Positions 41,234 through 49,735 of a stretch of DNA of 64,000 nucleotides are shown here, piece by piece. Every line of letters begins with the position of its first letter. Position 1 is the first letter of the stretch. This DNA comes from Rhizobium sp. BG4. Lineage in GTDB: Bacteria > Pseudomonadota > Alphaproteobacteria > Rhizobiales > Rhizobiaceae. The position numbers and the translations under genes were made by a program. The stretch spans positions 620,001 through 684,000 of the forward strand of contig NZ_CP044126.1 of assembly GCF_016864575.1 (NCBI RefSeq), written 5' to 3'. The notes beneath the pieces were generated by a model. The model was given only the letters and a program-made list of their open reading frames with translations. It made no database searches and had not been told where the DNA came from.

Positions 41234-43724
41234 CGAGCGGCTTTGCCGCCTCAAAGAAATCGCCCCAGGGATCGCGCGACAGCGCGTTGATCCTGGCAGG
41301 CGTATTACCGACAGTGAAATAGGCGGGGCCGATTTCGTTTGTCAGCTCGCTCCAGTCGATAGGCATCGAAACCGGTGCGCCTTTGCGGGCGCGGGCCGAA
41401 TAGGGGGCGACGGCGGTATTGCCGCGGCCGTTGCGCAGGTAGTCGATGAAGATCTTGCCATTGCGCTCCGCTTTCGTCGCCTTGGCGATGTAGCGGGAGG
41501 GGTCAGAGCTCTCCATCGTATCGGCGATCCATTTGGCGAAGGCTTTCACCTCGGTCCAGCCGGCTTTCGGGGCCAGCGGCGCCACGACATGCAGACCCTT
41601 GCCGCCCGAGGTCTTGACGAAGGCCGCAAGCCCCTCGCCTTCCATGATCGCCTTGATCTCATGCGCGGCGGAAATGACCGCCGTCCAGGGCACATCATCG
41701 GCCGGATCGAGATCCATGATCACCATGTCGGGCTTTTCCCACTTGGCGGTCGTCGCGCCCCAGGGATGGATTTCCAGCACGGCCGATTGCACCAGAGCAA
41801 CGAGACCGTCGAAATCTTTGATCCGTAACAGCTTCTCACCGCCGCGATCCTTGGGATCGGCAATCTCCTCGATGTGGGCGTTCATGCCCTTCCAGGCATG
41901 TTTCTGGAAGAAGCGCTGCTTGCCCGAAATGCCATCCGGCAGACGCAGCAGCGACAGCGGCCGGTTGACGACGAAAGGCTTTATCAGTTCCCAGACATTG
42001 GCGTAGTAATCCGCCAGTCCGGCCTTGGTGATGCCTTCGTCCGGCCAGTAGATGCGATCGGGATGTGTCAGCGTCACATCCGATACCGGCAGCTCTTTTG
42101 CAGCAGTTGCACCCATTTCGCGCCCCACTTCCTTTGCCGCCTTGTCCTCGCGCAAGCCGCGGAAGGCGGCGTGGCGCAGATTACCATCCGCCGACCAGGC
42201 GCTGAATTCAACCTCGGCCACCAGCTCCGGCTTGACGAAAACCAGCCCACGGCGCTCGTCCGCCGTCAGCTTGCCTTCGAAGGCGCTTGCGGTTTGCTCA
42301 AGCTTGGAAAGCTGCCGGTAGAGATCGTGCGACAGCTTGACGGTGTAGCCTGTGCCGACCCGGCCGACATGTTTCAGCTTGCCCTTGTCATAGTAGCCCA
42401 TGGCAAGCGAACCGATCGCGCTTTTCATCGATGTCGAGGGAACGTATCCGCCGATGACGAACTCATTGCGTTGAACGCATTTCGACTTCACCCAATCACC
42501 GGTTCGGCCCGAGACGTAATGGCTGTCGCGCTCCTTGGAGATCACGCCCTCAAGACCAAGCCGGGAGGCATGATCGAGAACGAGACCGCCATTCTCGTTG
42601 AAATGCTCGCTGTAGCGCAGTTTTGCGCTGCCCGCGGGCAGCAGCTTTTCCAGCAATGCCTTGCGGTCGATAAGCGCGACATTCTGCAGATCGTGGCCGT
42701 CGAGATAGATGAGGTCGAAGGCGTAGTAGGAGAAGCGGTCGCTGCGGCCTTCGCTCAGATCGTGCTGAAGCGCCGAGAAGTCGGAGGCGCCGTTCTCCCG
42801 CTCGACGACGAGCTCGCCATCGATCAATGCGCTATCGACAGGCAGCGCGCCGAAGGCGGCGGCGATCTCCTCGCCGAACTTCTCTGTCCAGTCGAGCCCG
42901 GTCCGCGTCAGCATCGTCACTTTGCCGTCGCGGATGCGGATCTGCAGGCGATAGCCGTCAAACTTGATCTCGTGGATCCAGCCGTCTCCTGCCGGCGGGC
43001 GCGGCTTCAGCTTGGCAAGCACCGGCTCGACGAAATCCGGCATCGCGGTCTTGCGCGCGCCCTTCGGCCACTGATGCACCTGCGGCTGCGCCTTGGCCTT
43101 GGCAGCGGGTTTCGTAGCCGTCTTGCGGCCATTCGGCTTGGAATTCCAGGTATCGTCGGGGTTCTTGGCGACCTGCTCGATCGTCCGTCCGCTCTTGGCG
43201 GATTCCGGACGTTTCTTCAGGATATCCTCGCGGCGGCCGTGGCGGGCCTCCTCGTCTTCACCCTTGATCAGCAGCCAGTTCTCGCGCTTCTCGCCGGGCT
43301 TGCCGTGCATCCGCACCAGATGCCAGCGGCCCTTCAGCTTGTCGCCATCAAGCTCGAATTCGATATGGCCCTTGCGATAGGCTTTCTTTGCGTCGCCGAG
43401 CGGCGCCCAGGTGCCCCGGTCCCAGACGATGACGGTGCCGCCGCCATACTGACCCTTCGGGATCACGCCCTCGAAATCACCGTAGGAGAGCGGATGATCC
43501 TCTACATGGACGGCGAGCCGCTTGTCGTCAGGATTGAGGCTCGGGCCGCGCGTCACCGCCCAGCTCTTCAACACCCCATCCATCTCCAGGCGGAAATCGT
43601 AGTGCAGGCGCGTCGCATCATGTTTCTGGATGACGAAGCTGTTGCCCTTGCTCTTGCCTTTCGCGCCGCGCGGTTCCGGGGTGACCTTGAAGTCGCGCTT
43701 TTGCTGATAGGTTTCGAGCGCCAT
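41214..43724 (-). CDS. ligD: ATP-dependent DNA ligase D, NHEJ
   Basis: 836-aa three-domain end-joining enzyme. Order is phosphoesterase (about 1-180, HDATRLHYDFRLE and HPLSYGDFEG), ligase (about 225-520, adenylation lysine K254 in EIKFDGYR, OB fold following) and primase/polymerase (about 545-825, with MDLDPADD near 690 as metal motif). This PE-LIG-POL order is that of Pseudomonas and rhizobial LigD. It works with Ku to align, fill and seal double-strand breaks. It follows ku by 2 bp and ends the stress-promoter operon that starts upstream of 45107. Confidence 0.96.
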   Translation of the reverse strand: MALETYQQKRDFKVTPEPRGAKGKSKGNSFVIQKHDATRLHYDFRLEMDGVLKSWAVTRGPSLNPDDKRLAVHVEDHPLSYGDFEGVIPKGQYGGGTVIVWDRGTWAPLGDAKKAYRKGHIEFELDGDKLKGRWHLVRMHGKPGEKRENWLLIKGEDEEARHGRREDILKKRPESAKSGRTIEQVAKNPDDTWNSKPNGRKTATKPAAKAKAQPQVHQWPKGARKTAMPDFVEPVLAKLKPRPPAGDGWIHEIKFDGYRLQIRIRDGKVTMLTRTGLDWTEKFGEEIAAAFGALPVDSALIDGELVVERENGASDFSALQHDLSEGRSDRFSYYAFDLIYLDGHDLQNVALIDRKALLEKLLPAGSAKLRYSEHFNENGGLVLDHASRLGLEGVISKERDSHYVSGRTGDWVKSKCVQRNEFVIGGYVPSTSMKSAIGSLAMGYYDKGKLKHVGRVGTGYTVKLSHDLYRQLSKLEQTASAFEGKLTADERRGLVFVKPELVAEVEFSAWSADGNLRHAAFRGLREDKAAKEVGREMGATAAKELPVSDVTLTHPDRIYWPDEGITKAGLADYYANVWELIKPFVVNRPLSLLRLPDGISGKQRFFQKHAWKGMNAHIEEIADPKDRGGEKLLRIKDFDGLVALVQSAVLEIHPWGATTAKWEKPDMVIMDLDPADDVPWTAVISAAHEIKAIMEGEGLAAFVKTSGGKGLHVVAPLAPKAGWTEVKAFAKWIADTMESSDPSRYIAKATKAERNGKIFIDYLRNGRGNTAVAPYSARARKGAPVSMPIDWSELTNEIGPAYFTVGNTPARINALSRDPWGDFFEAAKPLEKKKRS

Positions 43725-43726
43725 TG

Positions 43727-44563
43727 TCAGCTCGCCTTCTTGCGGCGGCCGGATGTGCTAGCGGCTGGTTTACCGGATCCCGATTTGCCGCCGATCTTGG
43801 CGCTCTGGCGCAGCGCCTCCATGAGATCGACGACCTTGCCCTCCGGCTTTGGCTTGCGCTTCGGCGGCTCGCGACCCTCGATCTTGGCTTTGACGAGTTC
43901 GGTCAGCGCCGCCTCGTAGCGGTCCTCGTATTCGGCCGGATTGAAGCTGCCCTTCTTGGTGCCGATGATATGGCCGGCGAGCTCCAGCATTTCCTTGTCG
44001 AACTTGATGTCCGGGATGTCCTTGAAGACGGTCTCGGCGGAGCGGACCTCGTAGTCGAAATTCAGCATGGTGGCGATGACGTGATCGTCCTGCGCGCGGA
44101 TCAGCAATGTCCGGTTACGGCGAAACAGCACCGCCTGGGCAAGTGCCGCGACCTTGTTGTCGCGCATGCTGCGCATGATCAGGCCAAGGGCTTCGGCATC
44201 GTGATCTTCAATGGGGGCGAGATAGTAGGGACGGTCGAAATAGAGCTTGTCGATCTCCGCCAGGGGAATGAAGCTCTGGACACCCATCACCTTGTCGCTG
44301 TCGGGCATGACGCTGGCGATCTCGTCGCCTTCGATGACGATGTAATCGCCATTGTCCATCCGATAGCCCTTCACCTGATCCTCGCGATCGACGGGCTTTC
44401 CGGTTTCGCTATCGACGAACTGCCGCTCAACGCGGTGGCCGGTCTTGCGGTTGATGATGTTGAAGGACAGGCGGTCGGAGGACGAGATGGCGGTGTAGAG
44501 ACCGACGCCGCAGACAAGGTCGCCAATCTTCAGATGGCCTTTCCAGCTTGCCCGCGCCGCCAT
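43727..44563 (-). CDS. ku: Ku domain protein (non-homologous end joining), second copy
   Basis: 278-aa Ku with the ring motifs WKGHLKIGDLVCGVGLYTA, VERQFVDSETGKPV, VKGYRMDNGDYIVIEGDE and FDRPYYLAP, and a basic C-terminal extension (PPKRKPKPEGK then GRRKKAS). It is 2 bp before ligD on the same strand, the classic two-gene NHEJ module. It differs from the other copy at 37585-38391 and is probably its functional partner or alternative subunit, as described for rhizobia with more than one Ku. Confidence 0.95.
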   Translation of the reverse strand: MAARASWKGHLKIGDLVCGVGLYTAISSSDRLSFNIINRKTGHRVERQFVDSETGKPVDREDQVKGYRMDNGDYIVIEGDEIASVMPDSDKVMGVQSFIPLAEIDKLYFDRPYYLAPIEDHDAEALGLIMRSMRDNKVAALAQAVLFRRNRTLLIRAQDDHVIATMLNFDYEVRSAETVFKDIPDIKFDKEMLELAGHIIGTKKGSFNPAEYEDRYEAALTELVKAKIEGREPPKRKPKPEGKVVDLMEALRQSAKIGGKSGSGKPAASTSGRRKKAS

Positions 44564-44591
44564 GTCACTCTCCTACGCTACAGTTATCCTA

Positions 44592-44822
44592 TCAGAGTCT
44601 GCTACCGCTTCTGTCAGTTTCAAGGGGCTGGAACTGCCAACCGCCATCAGGAGCCGGATAAGCGAGCAAAGCATCACCATCGCCGATCTTCTGCCGCGAT
44701 GCGGCGCTCCTGGCGCGATCGGCGGCTTCCTCCGCCGTCGCATAGGTTTCGGATATCGTATCGCCGAGCTTGTAGGCCCAGCCTTCATCATGCGGCACGA
44801 TCTGATAGGTAATGTCGACCAT
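44592..44822 (-). CDS. DUF2188-like small protein
   Basis: 76 aa. The pattern ITYQIVPHDEGWAYKLGDTISETYATAEEA with PAPDGGWQFQPL matches DUF2188-type single-domain beta proteins. It is 28 bp upstream of ku and 15 bp after the 89-aa gene, so it probably belongs to the NHEJ operon under the stress promoter at 45147-45171. Function unknown. Confidence 0.75.
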   Translation of the reverse strand: MVDITYQIVPHDEGWAYKLGDTISETYATAEEAADRARSAASRQKIGDGDALLAYPAPDGGWQFQPLETDRSGSRL

Positions 44823-44837
44823 CTTTTTCTCCTCTCT

Positions 44838-45107
44838 TCAGTCGTAGTCGCGTGGAGCGCCTTTACGGCGCTCGTCCAAAGCTATGATCTTCTCGACGGA
44901 AGCGATCTCGTCGCTGGTCACCGGCCGGACGGGGTCGGAGGCGATCGCCTCAAGCATCGCGTCGGACAGCCCGCCGTTGCGGATGACCCATTCGAGCGTT
45001 TCCCGCGTCTCGCGTTCGGCCTTCAATTGCGCATAGAGCGCGATGATCAGCCGGTCACGCGGATCGAACTTCTGGTTCTTTTCCGAGACCTTACGAACAT
45101 TCGGCAT
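44838..45107 (-). CDS. Hypothetical helical protein leading the NHEJ operon
   Basis: 89-aa protein, helical and charged (DPRDRLIIALYAQLKAERETRETLEW). GGAAAGGGCTTTCC-type sequence precedes the start, with AAAGGG as ribosome site. A full EcfG-type promoter lies about 40-64 bp upstream. No domain is recognised. Being first in the ku-ligD operon makes a role in stress-time DNA repair or its regulation possible, but this is inference. Confidence 0.7.
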   Translation of the reverse strand: MPNVRKVSEKNQKFDPRDRLIIALYAQLKAERETRETLEWVIRNGGLSDAMLEAIASDPVRPVTSDEIASVEKIIALDERRKGAPRDYD

Positions 45108-45146
45108 AGGAAAGCCCTTTCAGAATTGCTCCCGATCAAGCTTTGA

Positions 45147-45171
45147 AACGTGATGTAAGAGAAATTGTTCC
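45147..45171 (-). promoter_or_regulatory. EcfG-type stress promoter of the NHEJ operon
   Basis: On the minus strand GGAAC-N16-CGTT, a full match to the alphaproteobacterial general-stress (EcfG/RpoE2) promoter, 40 bp before the ATG at 45107. It would drive the 89-aa gene, the DUF2188 gene, ku and ligD. Confidence 0.8.
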
Positions 45172-45184
45172 GTCCAGAAATTGC

Positions 45185-45358
45185 GGAACGATCGGCGGCT
45201 TCAACTGTTCTTCCCCTGCAACCTGCGCTTTGCAGAGCGCCAGCCACGTGCGGCTCGCAAAGCGGAGAAATCGAGGAAGGCCGGCGACAGAACCGGGCCG
45301 CCCTTGGTGGACCTCCTGTCACCTGAGAAGCCCGCGTCCACCCGGCGCGGGCTTTTTT
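45185..45358 (+). ncRNA. Candidate stress-induced small RNA with anti-SD loop
   Basis: An EcfG-like promoter, GGAAC-N16-TGTT (45185-45209), is followed by an ordered RNA of about 145 nt. Stem 1 pairs CGCTTTGC (45226-45233) with GCAAAGCG (45257-45264) and contains an inner AGCC/GGCT stem. A small hairpin (GGTG 45306-45309 with CACC 45320-45323) displays the loop CTCCT (45313-45317), complementary to Shine-Dalgarno sequences as in several alphaproteobacterial sRNAs. A strong terminator, AGCCCGCG/CGCGGGCT plus six T (45329-45358), ends it. No protein ORF fits. It is transcribed away from the NHEJ operon. Confidence 0.65.
45329..45358 (+). terminator. Rho-independent terminator of the candidate sRNA
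   Basis: AGCCCGCG (45329-45336) pairs with CGCGGGCT (45346-45353) over a 9-nt loop; the terminal pair and five more T make the U-run. The orientation fits only a plus-strand transcript, and no plus-strand protein gene lies just upstream. Confidence 0.85.
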
Positions 45359-45371
45359 CGCCAGCCATGCC

Positions 45372-46394
45372 TCAGGCGGTCATTCCCGCTTCGCGCATGA
45401 GGAAATCCAGCAGCCGGTTTTCTTCGGCGCGCAGACCGCGCAGCGGCGACGCCGCTTCGGGCATATCCTCCGGAATTTCGCGGTCGCGATCGGCGAGCGC
45501 GATGACGCGCGGATGGATATAGCTGGAGCGCGAGATCGCCGGCGTGTTGTGCAGCACCTCGGCCGAAGCCTCCGCCATCTCCTTCACCGTCGGGCGCCGC
45601 CCTTCGAGGATCGCGCTTCGCGCCACGCCGAAACCGGCAAGCGATCCGGCCCAGGTCCGGAACGTCTTGGCAGAGATGGCGATGCCGGAGATCTCGGCGA
45701 GATAGCTGTTCAAGCGCCCGGACTCGACGGGTTTCAGCGATCCCGTCTCATCTTTCCAGACGAAAAGCTGCCGGCCCGGCAGGTCGGCGATCTCTTCCAG
45801 TATCTTCTGCAGGCGAGGATGCTTGAGGCTTCGCTGCACCCGCTTGCCGCCCTTGGCGCGGAATTTCAGTTCGATCTTGCCGTCGTTGAGCTTGATATGG
45901 CGCTTGAGCAGCGTGGTGGCGCCATAGGTGCCGTTCTCCTTGACATAGGCCTGATTGCCGACGCGCAGATGCGCCTCGTCGAGCAGGGTCGTCAGCGCCG
46001 CCAGGATACCCCTGATATCGTCGACGCCGGTGTCGAGATCCCTCAGCGCCTGCCGGCGGATTCTCGGCAATGCCTGGCCGAACTCGATCAGCTGATGGAA
46101 CTTCTCGACGCTGCGAAAGGCGTTCCAATCCTTGTGGTAGCGGTACTGTTTCCGCCCGCGGGCATCGTAGCCGGTCGCCTGCAGGTGACCGTTTTCCTGC
46201 AGGCAGATCCACACATCGTCATAGGCGGGCGGCAGGCCGAGCGCGGCGATCCGGTCCTTGAGCTCCGGGTCGGCAACCAGTTTGCCGTCAGGCAGCCGAT
46301 AGCAGAAGCCCTTGCCCTTCCGGCTGCGGCGAATGCCGGGCTCGGTATCGCTCACATAGATCAGGCCGAGATCGGCAATCGCGTCCGCATTCAT
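45372..46394 (-). CDS. DNA topoisomerase IB (poxvirus type)
   Basis: 340-aa type IB topoisomerase that relaxes supercoils by a 3'-phosphotyrosyl nick. N-terminal DNA-binding domain (about 1-85); catalytic domain with RVGNQAYVKENGTYGATTL near 145, KRVQRSL near 184, KTFRTWAG near 243 and the nucleophile Y292 in SRSSYIHP. This is the bacterial viral-like enzyme found in many rhizobia. It follows glgX by 18 bp, so both are probably one transcript. Confidence 0.94.
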   Translation of the reverse strand: MNADAIADLGLIYVSDTEPGIRRSRKGKGFCYRLPDGKLVADPELKDRIAALGLPPAYDDVWICLQENGHLQATGYDARGRKQYRYHKDWNAFRSVEKFHQLIEFGQALPRIRRQALRDLDTGVDDIRGILAALTTLLDEAHLRVGNQAYVKENGTYGATTLLKRHIKLNDGKIELKFRAKGGKRVQRSLKHPRLQKILEEIADLPGRQLFVWKDETGSLKPVESGRLNSYLAEISGIAISAKTFRTWAGSLAGFGVARSAILEGRRPTVKEMAEASAEVLHNTPAISRSSYIHPRVIALADRDREIPEDMPEAASPLRGLRAEENRLLDFLMREAGMTA

Positions 46395-46412
46395 CGCGCT
46401 ATCAGTGGCCCG

Positions 46413-48566
46413 TCATTTCGGCTTGCGGCCGAAGTTGAACCAGCGGCGGCGCTCGGCCGTGTCTGCCTCTTTCGGCGGCTCCGTCGCGCCCTTTGGCGCG
46501 AAGACGGCGACGCTTTCGCGGTAGAGCGTAATCGGGCTATCGACATCGATGATCTCGAAGGCATCGTCCGCGCCGGTTTCGACCAGCCGTTGCCAGTGAT
46601 CGATGCCGTTCACCTCAGGCAGGCTGATCTCGCAATCGCCACCGGCATTGAACAGCATGAAGAGCCCGTCCATCTTCTCGCTGTCCGGCGTGTGGACGCT
46701 GCGGGAAATATAGACGCCAAGGACACGAAGCTCGCCATCGTTCCAGGCGCCGTCATCCATGAAGGTGCCGTCGTGCTTGTACCAGGCGATCTCGATACGG
46801 CCGTCCTCGCTGGTCTCGCCCGTCAGGAAACGCTCCTGACGCAGTTCGGGATGCGCCTTCCGGAGCGCGATCATCTTCTGGCAGAAGGTCAGGAATGGAT
46901 CGTCGAGCCCGCTCCAGTCGATCCAGCCGATCTCGTTGTCCTGGCAATAGGCATTGTTGTTGCCATGCTGGCTGTTGCCGATCTCGTCACCGGCGACGAT
47001 CATCGGCACGCCCTGCGACAGCATCAGCGTCGCCATCATATTGCGGCGGCGGCGCGCACGGTTGTCGTTGATGCCCTGATCATCCGTCGCACCTTCGGCG
47101 CCCATATTATCCGAATGATTGTCGGAATGGCCGTCGTTGTTGTCCTCGCCATTCGCCTCGTTGTGCTTGTCGTTGAAGGACACGGTGTCCATCAGCGTGA
47201 AGCCGTCATGGGCGGAGAGCAGGTTGACGGAGGAGGTGGCGCCGCGGTCGGAATGGTTGAACTGGACGGCAGAGCCGGTGATGCGCTGCGACAGGCTCGA
47301 GACCAGACCGCCATCGCCCTTCCAGAAGCGGCGCACATCGTCGCGGAACTTGTCGTTCCATTCACGGAACGGATGCGGGAAGCCGCCGACCTGATAGCCG
47401 CCCTCGCCGACATCCCAAGGCTCGGCGATCAGCTTGACGCCGGCGAGGATCGGATCCTGGCGGATGGCGCTGAAGAAGATGCCCTGGCGGTCGAACTCCA
47501 GATCCTGCCGGCCGAGCGTGCTCGCCAGATCGAAGCGGAAGCCGTCGATATGCATGACGCCCACCCAATAACGCAGGCTGTCGAGCACCATGCGCATGAC
47601 CATCGGATTGGCGATGTTCAGCGTGTTTCCGGTGCCCGTCGTGTCGAAGGTGTGGCGCGCGTCGTCGGGCGAGAGAATGTAATAGCTCGCATTATCGAGG
47701 CCGCGGAAGGAGAGCGTCGGGCCACGCTCGCTGCCTTCGGCGGTATGGTTGTAGACGACGTCCATGATCACTTCGATCCCGGCCGCATGGAACTTGCGCA
47801 CCATGGTCTTGATCTCGGTGATCTTGTCGCTGGAGAGGTAACGCGACTGCGGGGCGAAGAAGCCGAGCGTTTGATAGCCCCAGTAATTCGTCAGGTTCTT
47901 CTCTTCGAGATAGCGATCGTTCGGGAAGAACTGGATCGGCAGCAGCTCGATCGCGGAGACCCCGAGCTTCGTCAGATGCTCGATGATCGGCTCGCTCGCC
48001 ATGCCGAGGAACGTACCGCGCAAGTGATCCGGCACCTTCGGATGGGTCATCGTCATGCCGCGCACATGCGCTTCATAGACGATCGTCTCCGTCCACGGGC
48101 GGCGGATCGCCTGATCGCCGTCCCAATCGAAATCCGGATCCTGCACAACGCCCTTGACCATGAAGGGGGCGCTGTCGCGCTCGTCGAAGGAAAGATCGTC
48201 CTTGCCGATCGTGTAGCCGTAGAGCGCGTCGTCCCACTTGAGATCGCCGACCACCTGCTTGGCGTAGGGATCGAGCAGCAGCTTGTTGGGATTGAAGCGA
48301 TGGCCGTTCCGGGGATCATAGGGGCCGTGGGCGCGGTAGCCGTAAACAGTGCCCGGCCCGACGCCGGCAATATAGCCCGACCAGATATCGCCCTCCCGCT
48401 TCGGCAGCGGCAGGCGCGCCTCCTCCCTCTTGCCGTCGGCGGAGAAGAGGCAGAGCTCCATCTGCTCGGCATGGGCGGAATAGACGGCAAAATGCGTCCC
48501 GGAGCCTGTATATTCCGCGCCAAGTTCAGGCTTGAGGAAATCGAGTTCCGAGAACGAGTAGCTCAT
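46413..48566 (-). CDS. glgX: Glycogen debranching enzyme (isoamylase type)
   Basis: 717-aa GH13 enzyme that hydrolyses alpha-1,6 branches of glycogen limit dextrins. An N-terminal CBM48 domain (GTHFAVYSAHAEQMELCLF) precedes the barrel with DVVYNHTAEGSERGP near 275, FRFDLASTLGR near 335 (nucleophile Asp), the acid/base Glu in LIAEPWD near 372 and LSAHDGFTL near 445. Start at 48566 (MSYSF) with AAGGATGG about 10 nt upstream; a start at 48581 is also possible. It heads the glgX-topoisomerase unit. An EcfG-like element lies about 205 bp upstream. Confidence 0.94.
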   Translation of the reverse strand: MSYSFSELDFLKPELGAEYTGSGTHFAVYSAHAEQMELCLFSADGKREEARLPLPKREGDIWSGYIAGVGPGTVYGYRAHGPYDPRNGHRFNPNKLLLDPYAKQVVGDLKWDDALYGYTIGKDDLSFDERDSAPFMVKGVVQDPDFDWDGDQAIRRPWTETIVYEAHVRGMTMTHPKVPDHLRGTFLGMASEPIIEHLTKLGVSAIELLPIQFFPNDRYLEEKNLTNYWGYQTLGFFAPQSRYLSSDKITEIKTMVRKFHAAGIEVIMDVVYNHTAEGSERGPTLSFRGLDNASYYILSPDDARHTFDTTGTGNTLNIANPMVMRMVLDSLRYWVGVMHIDGFRFDLASTLGRQDLEFDRQGIFFSAIRQDPILAGVKLIAEPWDVGEGGYQVGGFPHPFREWNDKFRDDVRRFWKGDGGLVSSLSQRITGSAVQFNHSDRGATSSVNLLSAHDGFTLMDTVSFNDKHNEANGEDNNDGHSDNHSDNMGAEGATDDQGINDNRARRRRNMMATLMLSQGVPMIVAGDEIGNSQHGNNNAYCQDNEIGWIDWSGLDDPFLTFCQKMIALRKAHPELRQERFLTGETSEDGRIEIAWYKHDGTFMDDGAWNDGELRVLGVYISRSVHTPDSEKMDGLFMLFNAGGDCEISLPEVNGIDHWQRLVETGADDAFEIIDVDSPITLYRESVAVFAPKGATEPPKEADTAERRRWFNFGRKPK

Positions 48567-48774
48567 TGTTGTGTCGCCCATCCTTTATATCGCTTCATTA
48601 AATGGTTTCGCTGCCATGACAGCAGGCGAGGCGTGCAGGCAGTTCAACCAGCAGGCACAACAAAACACTGCGTCCGGCAACAATGCCCGGCACAGCGATG
48701 AGAGTGGCTTGGCTTGAACATGATCGTCCGTCTCGAAGGTACAGGAACGGCGATCGCCTTCCCCCAATCCTCGA

Positions 48775-48799
48775 AACGTGAAGGGAACCCGAAGGTTCC
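48775..48799 (-). promoter_or_regulatory. EcfG-type element upstream of glgX, overlapping a hairpin
   Basis: GGAAC-N16-CGTT on the minus strand, 209 bp before glgX. The same bases form AAGGGAACC-CGAA-GGTTCCCTT, a 9-bp hairpin that may instead end the SDR transcript (48838-49632). Both readings are possible, so confidence is limited. Confidence 0.5.
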
Positions 48800-48837
48800 C
48801 TTGTGCAGTGCAAAATATCGGCGAGAGGAAGCGCCGA

Positions 48838-49632
48838 TTAAGGCATCAGCTGGCCGCCATTGACCTCGATGATCTGGCCGGTGATGTAGCCCGACAGCGT
48901 CGGCGAGGCCAGGAAGAGATAGGCGCCGACGCAATCTTCCGAGGTGCCGACAAAGCCCATCGGGATCGACTTGCGCTGCAGCTCCATCTGCTCGTCATTC
49001 GTATAGCGCTCATGGAAGGGCGTGGCGATGACGCCGGGTGCGACCGCGTTGACGCGGATGCGATCGGGTACGAATTCCTTGGCGTGGCCGCGGGTGATCG
49101 TCGAGACGAAGCCCTTGGATGCCGCGTAAAGGATCGCGCCGTTGCCGCCGCCGTTGCGGGCGGCGATCGAGGTGGTGTTGATGATGAAGCCGCCCTGCTT
49201 CTTCAGCCAGGGATGGGCGGCGCGCACTGCTGCCAGCACCGAGCGGGCGTTGAGGTTCATCACCTTGTCGTAGTGCTCGTCGGTATATTCCGACGTCGGC
49301 TTGCGGCCGAGCATGCCGCCGGCATTGTTGATCAGGCCGTCGAGATGGCCGAAGGTCTTGGCCGTCTCCTCGACAACGCGCTCCGTCTCGCCTTCCCTGG
49401 AAACGTCGCCATGTACCAGATGGACCGTAGCACCTGTCGCGCGGATTTCTTCGGCGAGCTTTTCGGCCGGCTCGCGGCTGGCATTGTAGTGGATGCCGAC
49501 TTTCATGCCCTGTGCGGCGAAAGCGCGGGCAAGGGCGGCGCCGATGCCTGTCGATGCGCCGGTGATGAGCACGGCCTTGCCGGCCAGATCCGGCAGCTTG
49601 ATGGACGCGAGTGATTGAGCAAGATCAGCCAT
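48838..49632 (-). CDS. SDR-family oxidoreductase
   Basis: 264-aa classical SDR. Cofactor motif TGASTGIG near 25, NNAGG near 105, Ser in NTTSIAARNG and YAASK near 169 as catalytic residues, and PGVIATPFHERY in the C-terminal half. The pattern resembles 3-oxoacyl-ACP reductase-like or glucose-dehydrogenase-like sugar SDRs. Substrate unknown. It is separate from the pca genes upstream (104-bp gap). Confidence 0.9.
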   Translation of the reverse strand: MADLAQSLASIKLPDLAGKAVLITGASTGIGAALARAFAAQGMKVGIHYNASREPAEKLAEEIRATGATVHLVHGDVSREGETERVVEETAKTFGHLDGLINNAGGMLGRKPTSEYTDEHYDKVMNLNARSVLAAVRAAHPWLKKQGGFIINTTSIAARNGGGNGAILYAASKGFVSTITRGHAKEFVPDRIRVNAVAPGVIATPFHERYTNDEQMELQRKSIPMGFVGTSEDCVGAYLFLASPTLSGYITGQIIEVNGGQLMP

Positions 49633-49735
49633 GGCTGCAAAGCCTCCCTAAAACAATTGCATGGTAATGATATGCGGGAGTCTTAGCAGGCCGTGTCCGC
49701 CAACTGCAATGCCGGACACGGGAATTTGTATCGGG

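Noticed and set aside
41874..43919. 681-codon plus-strand frame opposite ligD
   Set aside because: Mirrors the catalytic domains of LigD; a chance open frame in GC-rich DNA.
45513..48701. 1062-codon plus-strand open frame opposite topoisomerase IB and glgX
   Set aside because: It mirrors two well-supported minus-strand genes; its composition (runs of A, R, E, D, H) is typical of an antisense shadow in high-GC DNA, and it shows no domain or ribosome site.
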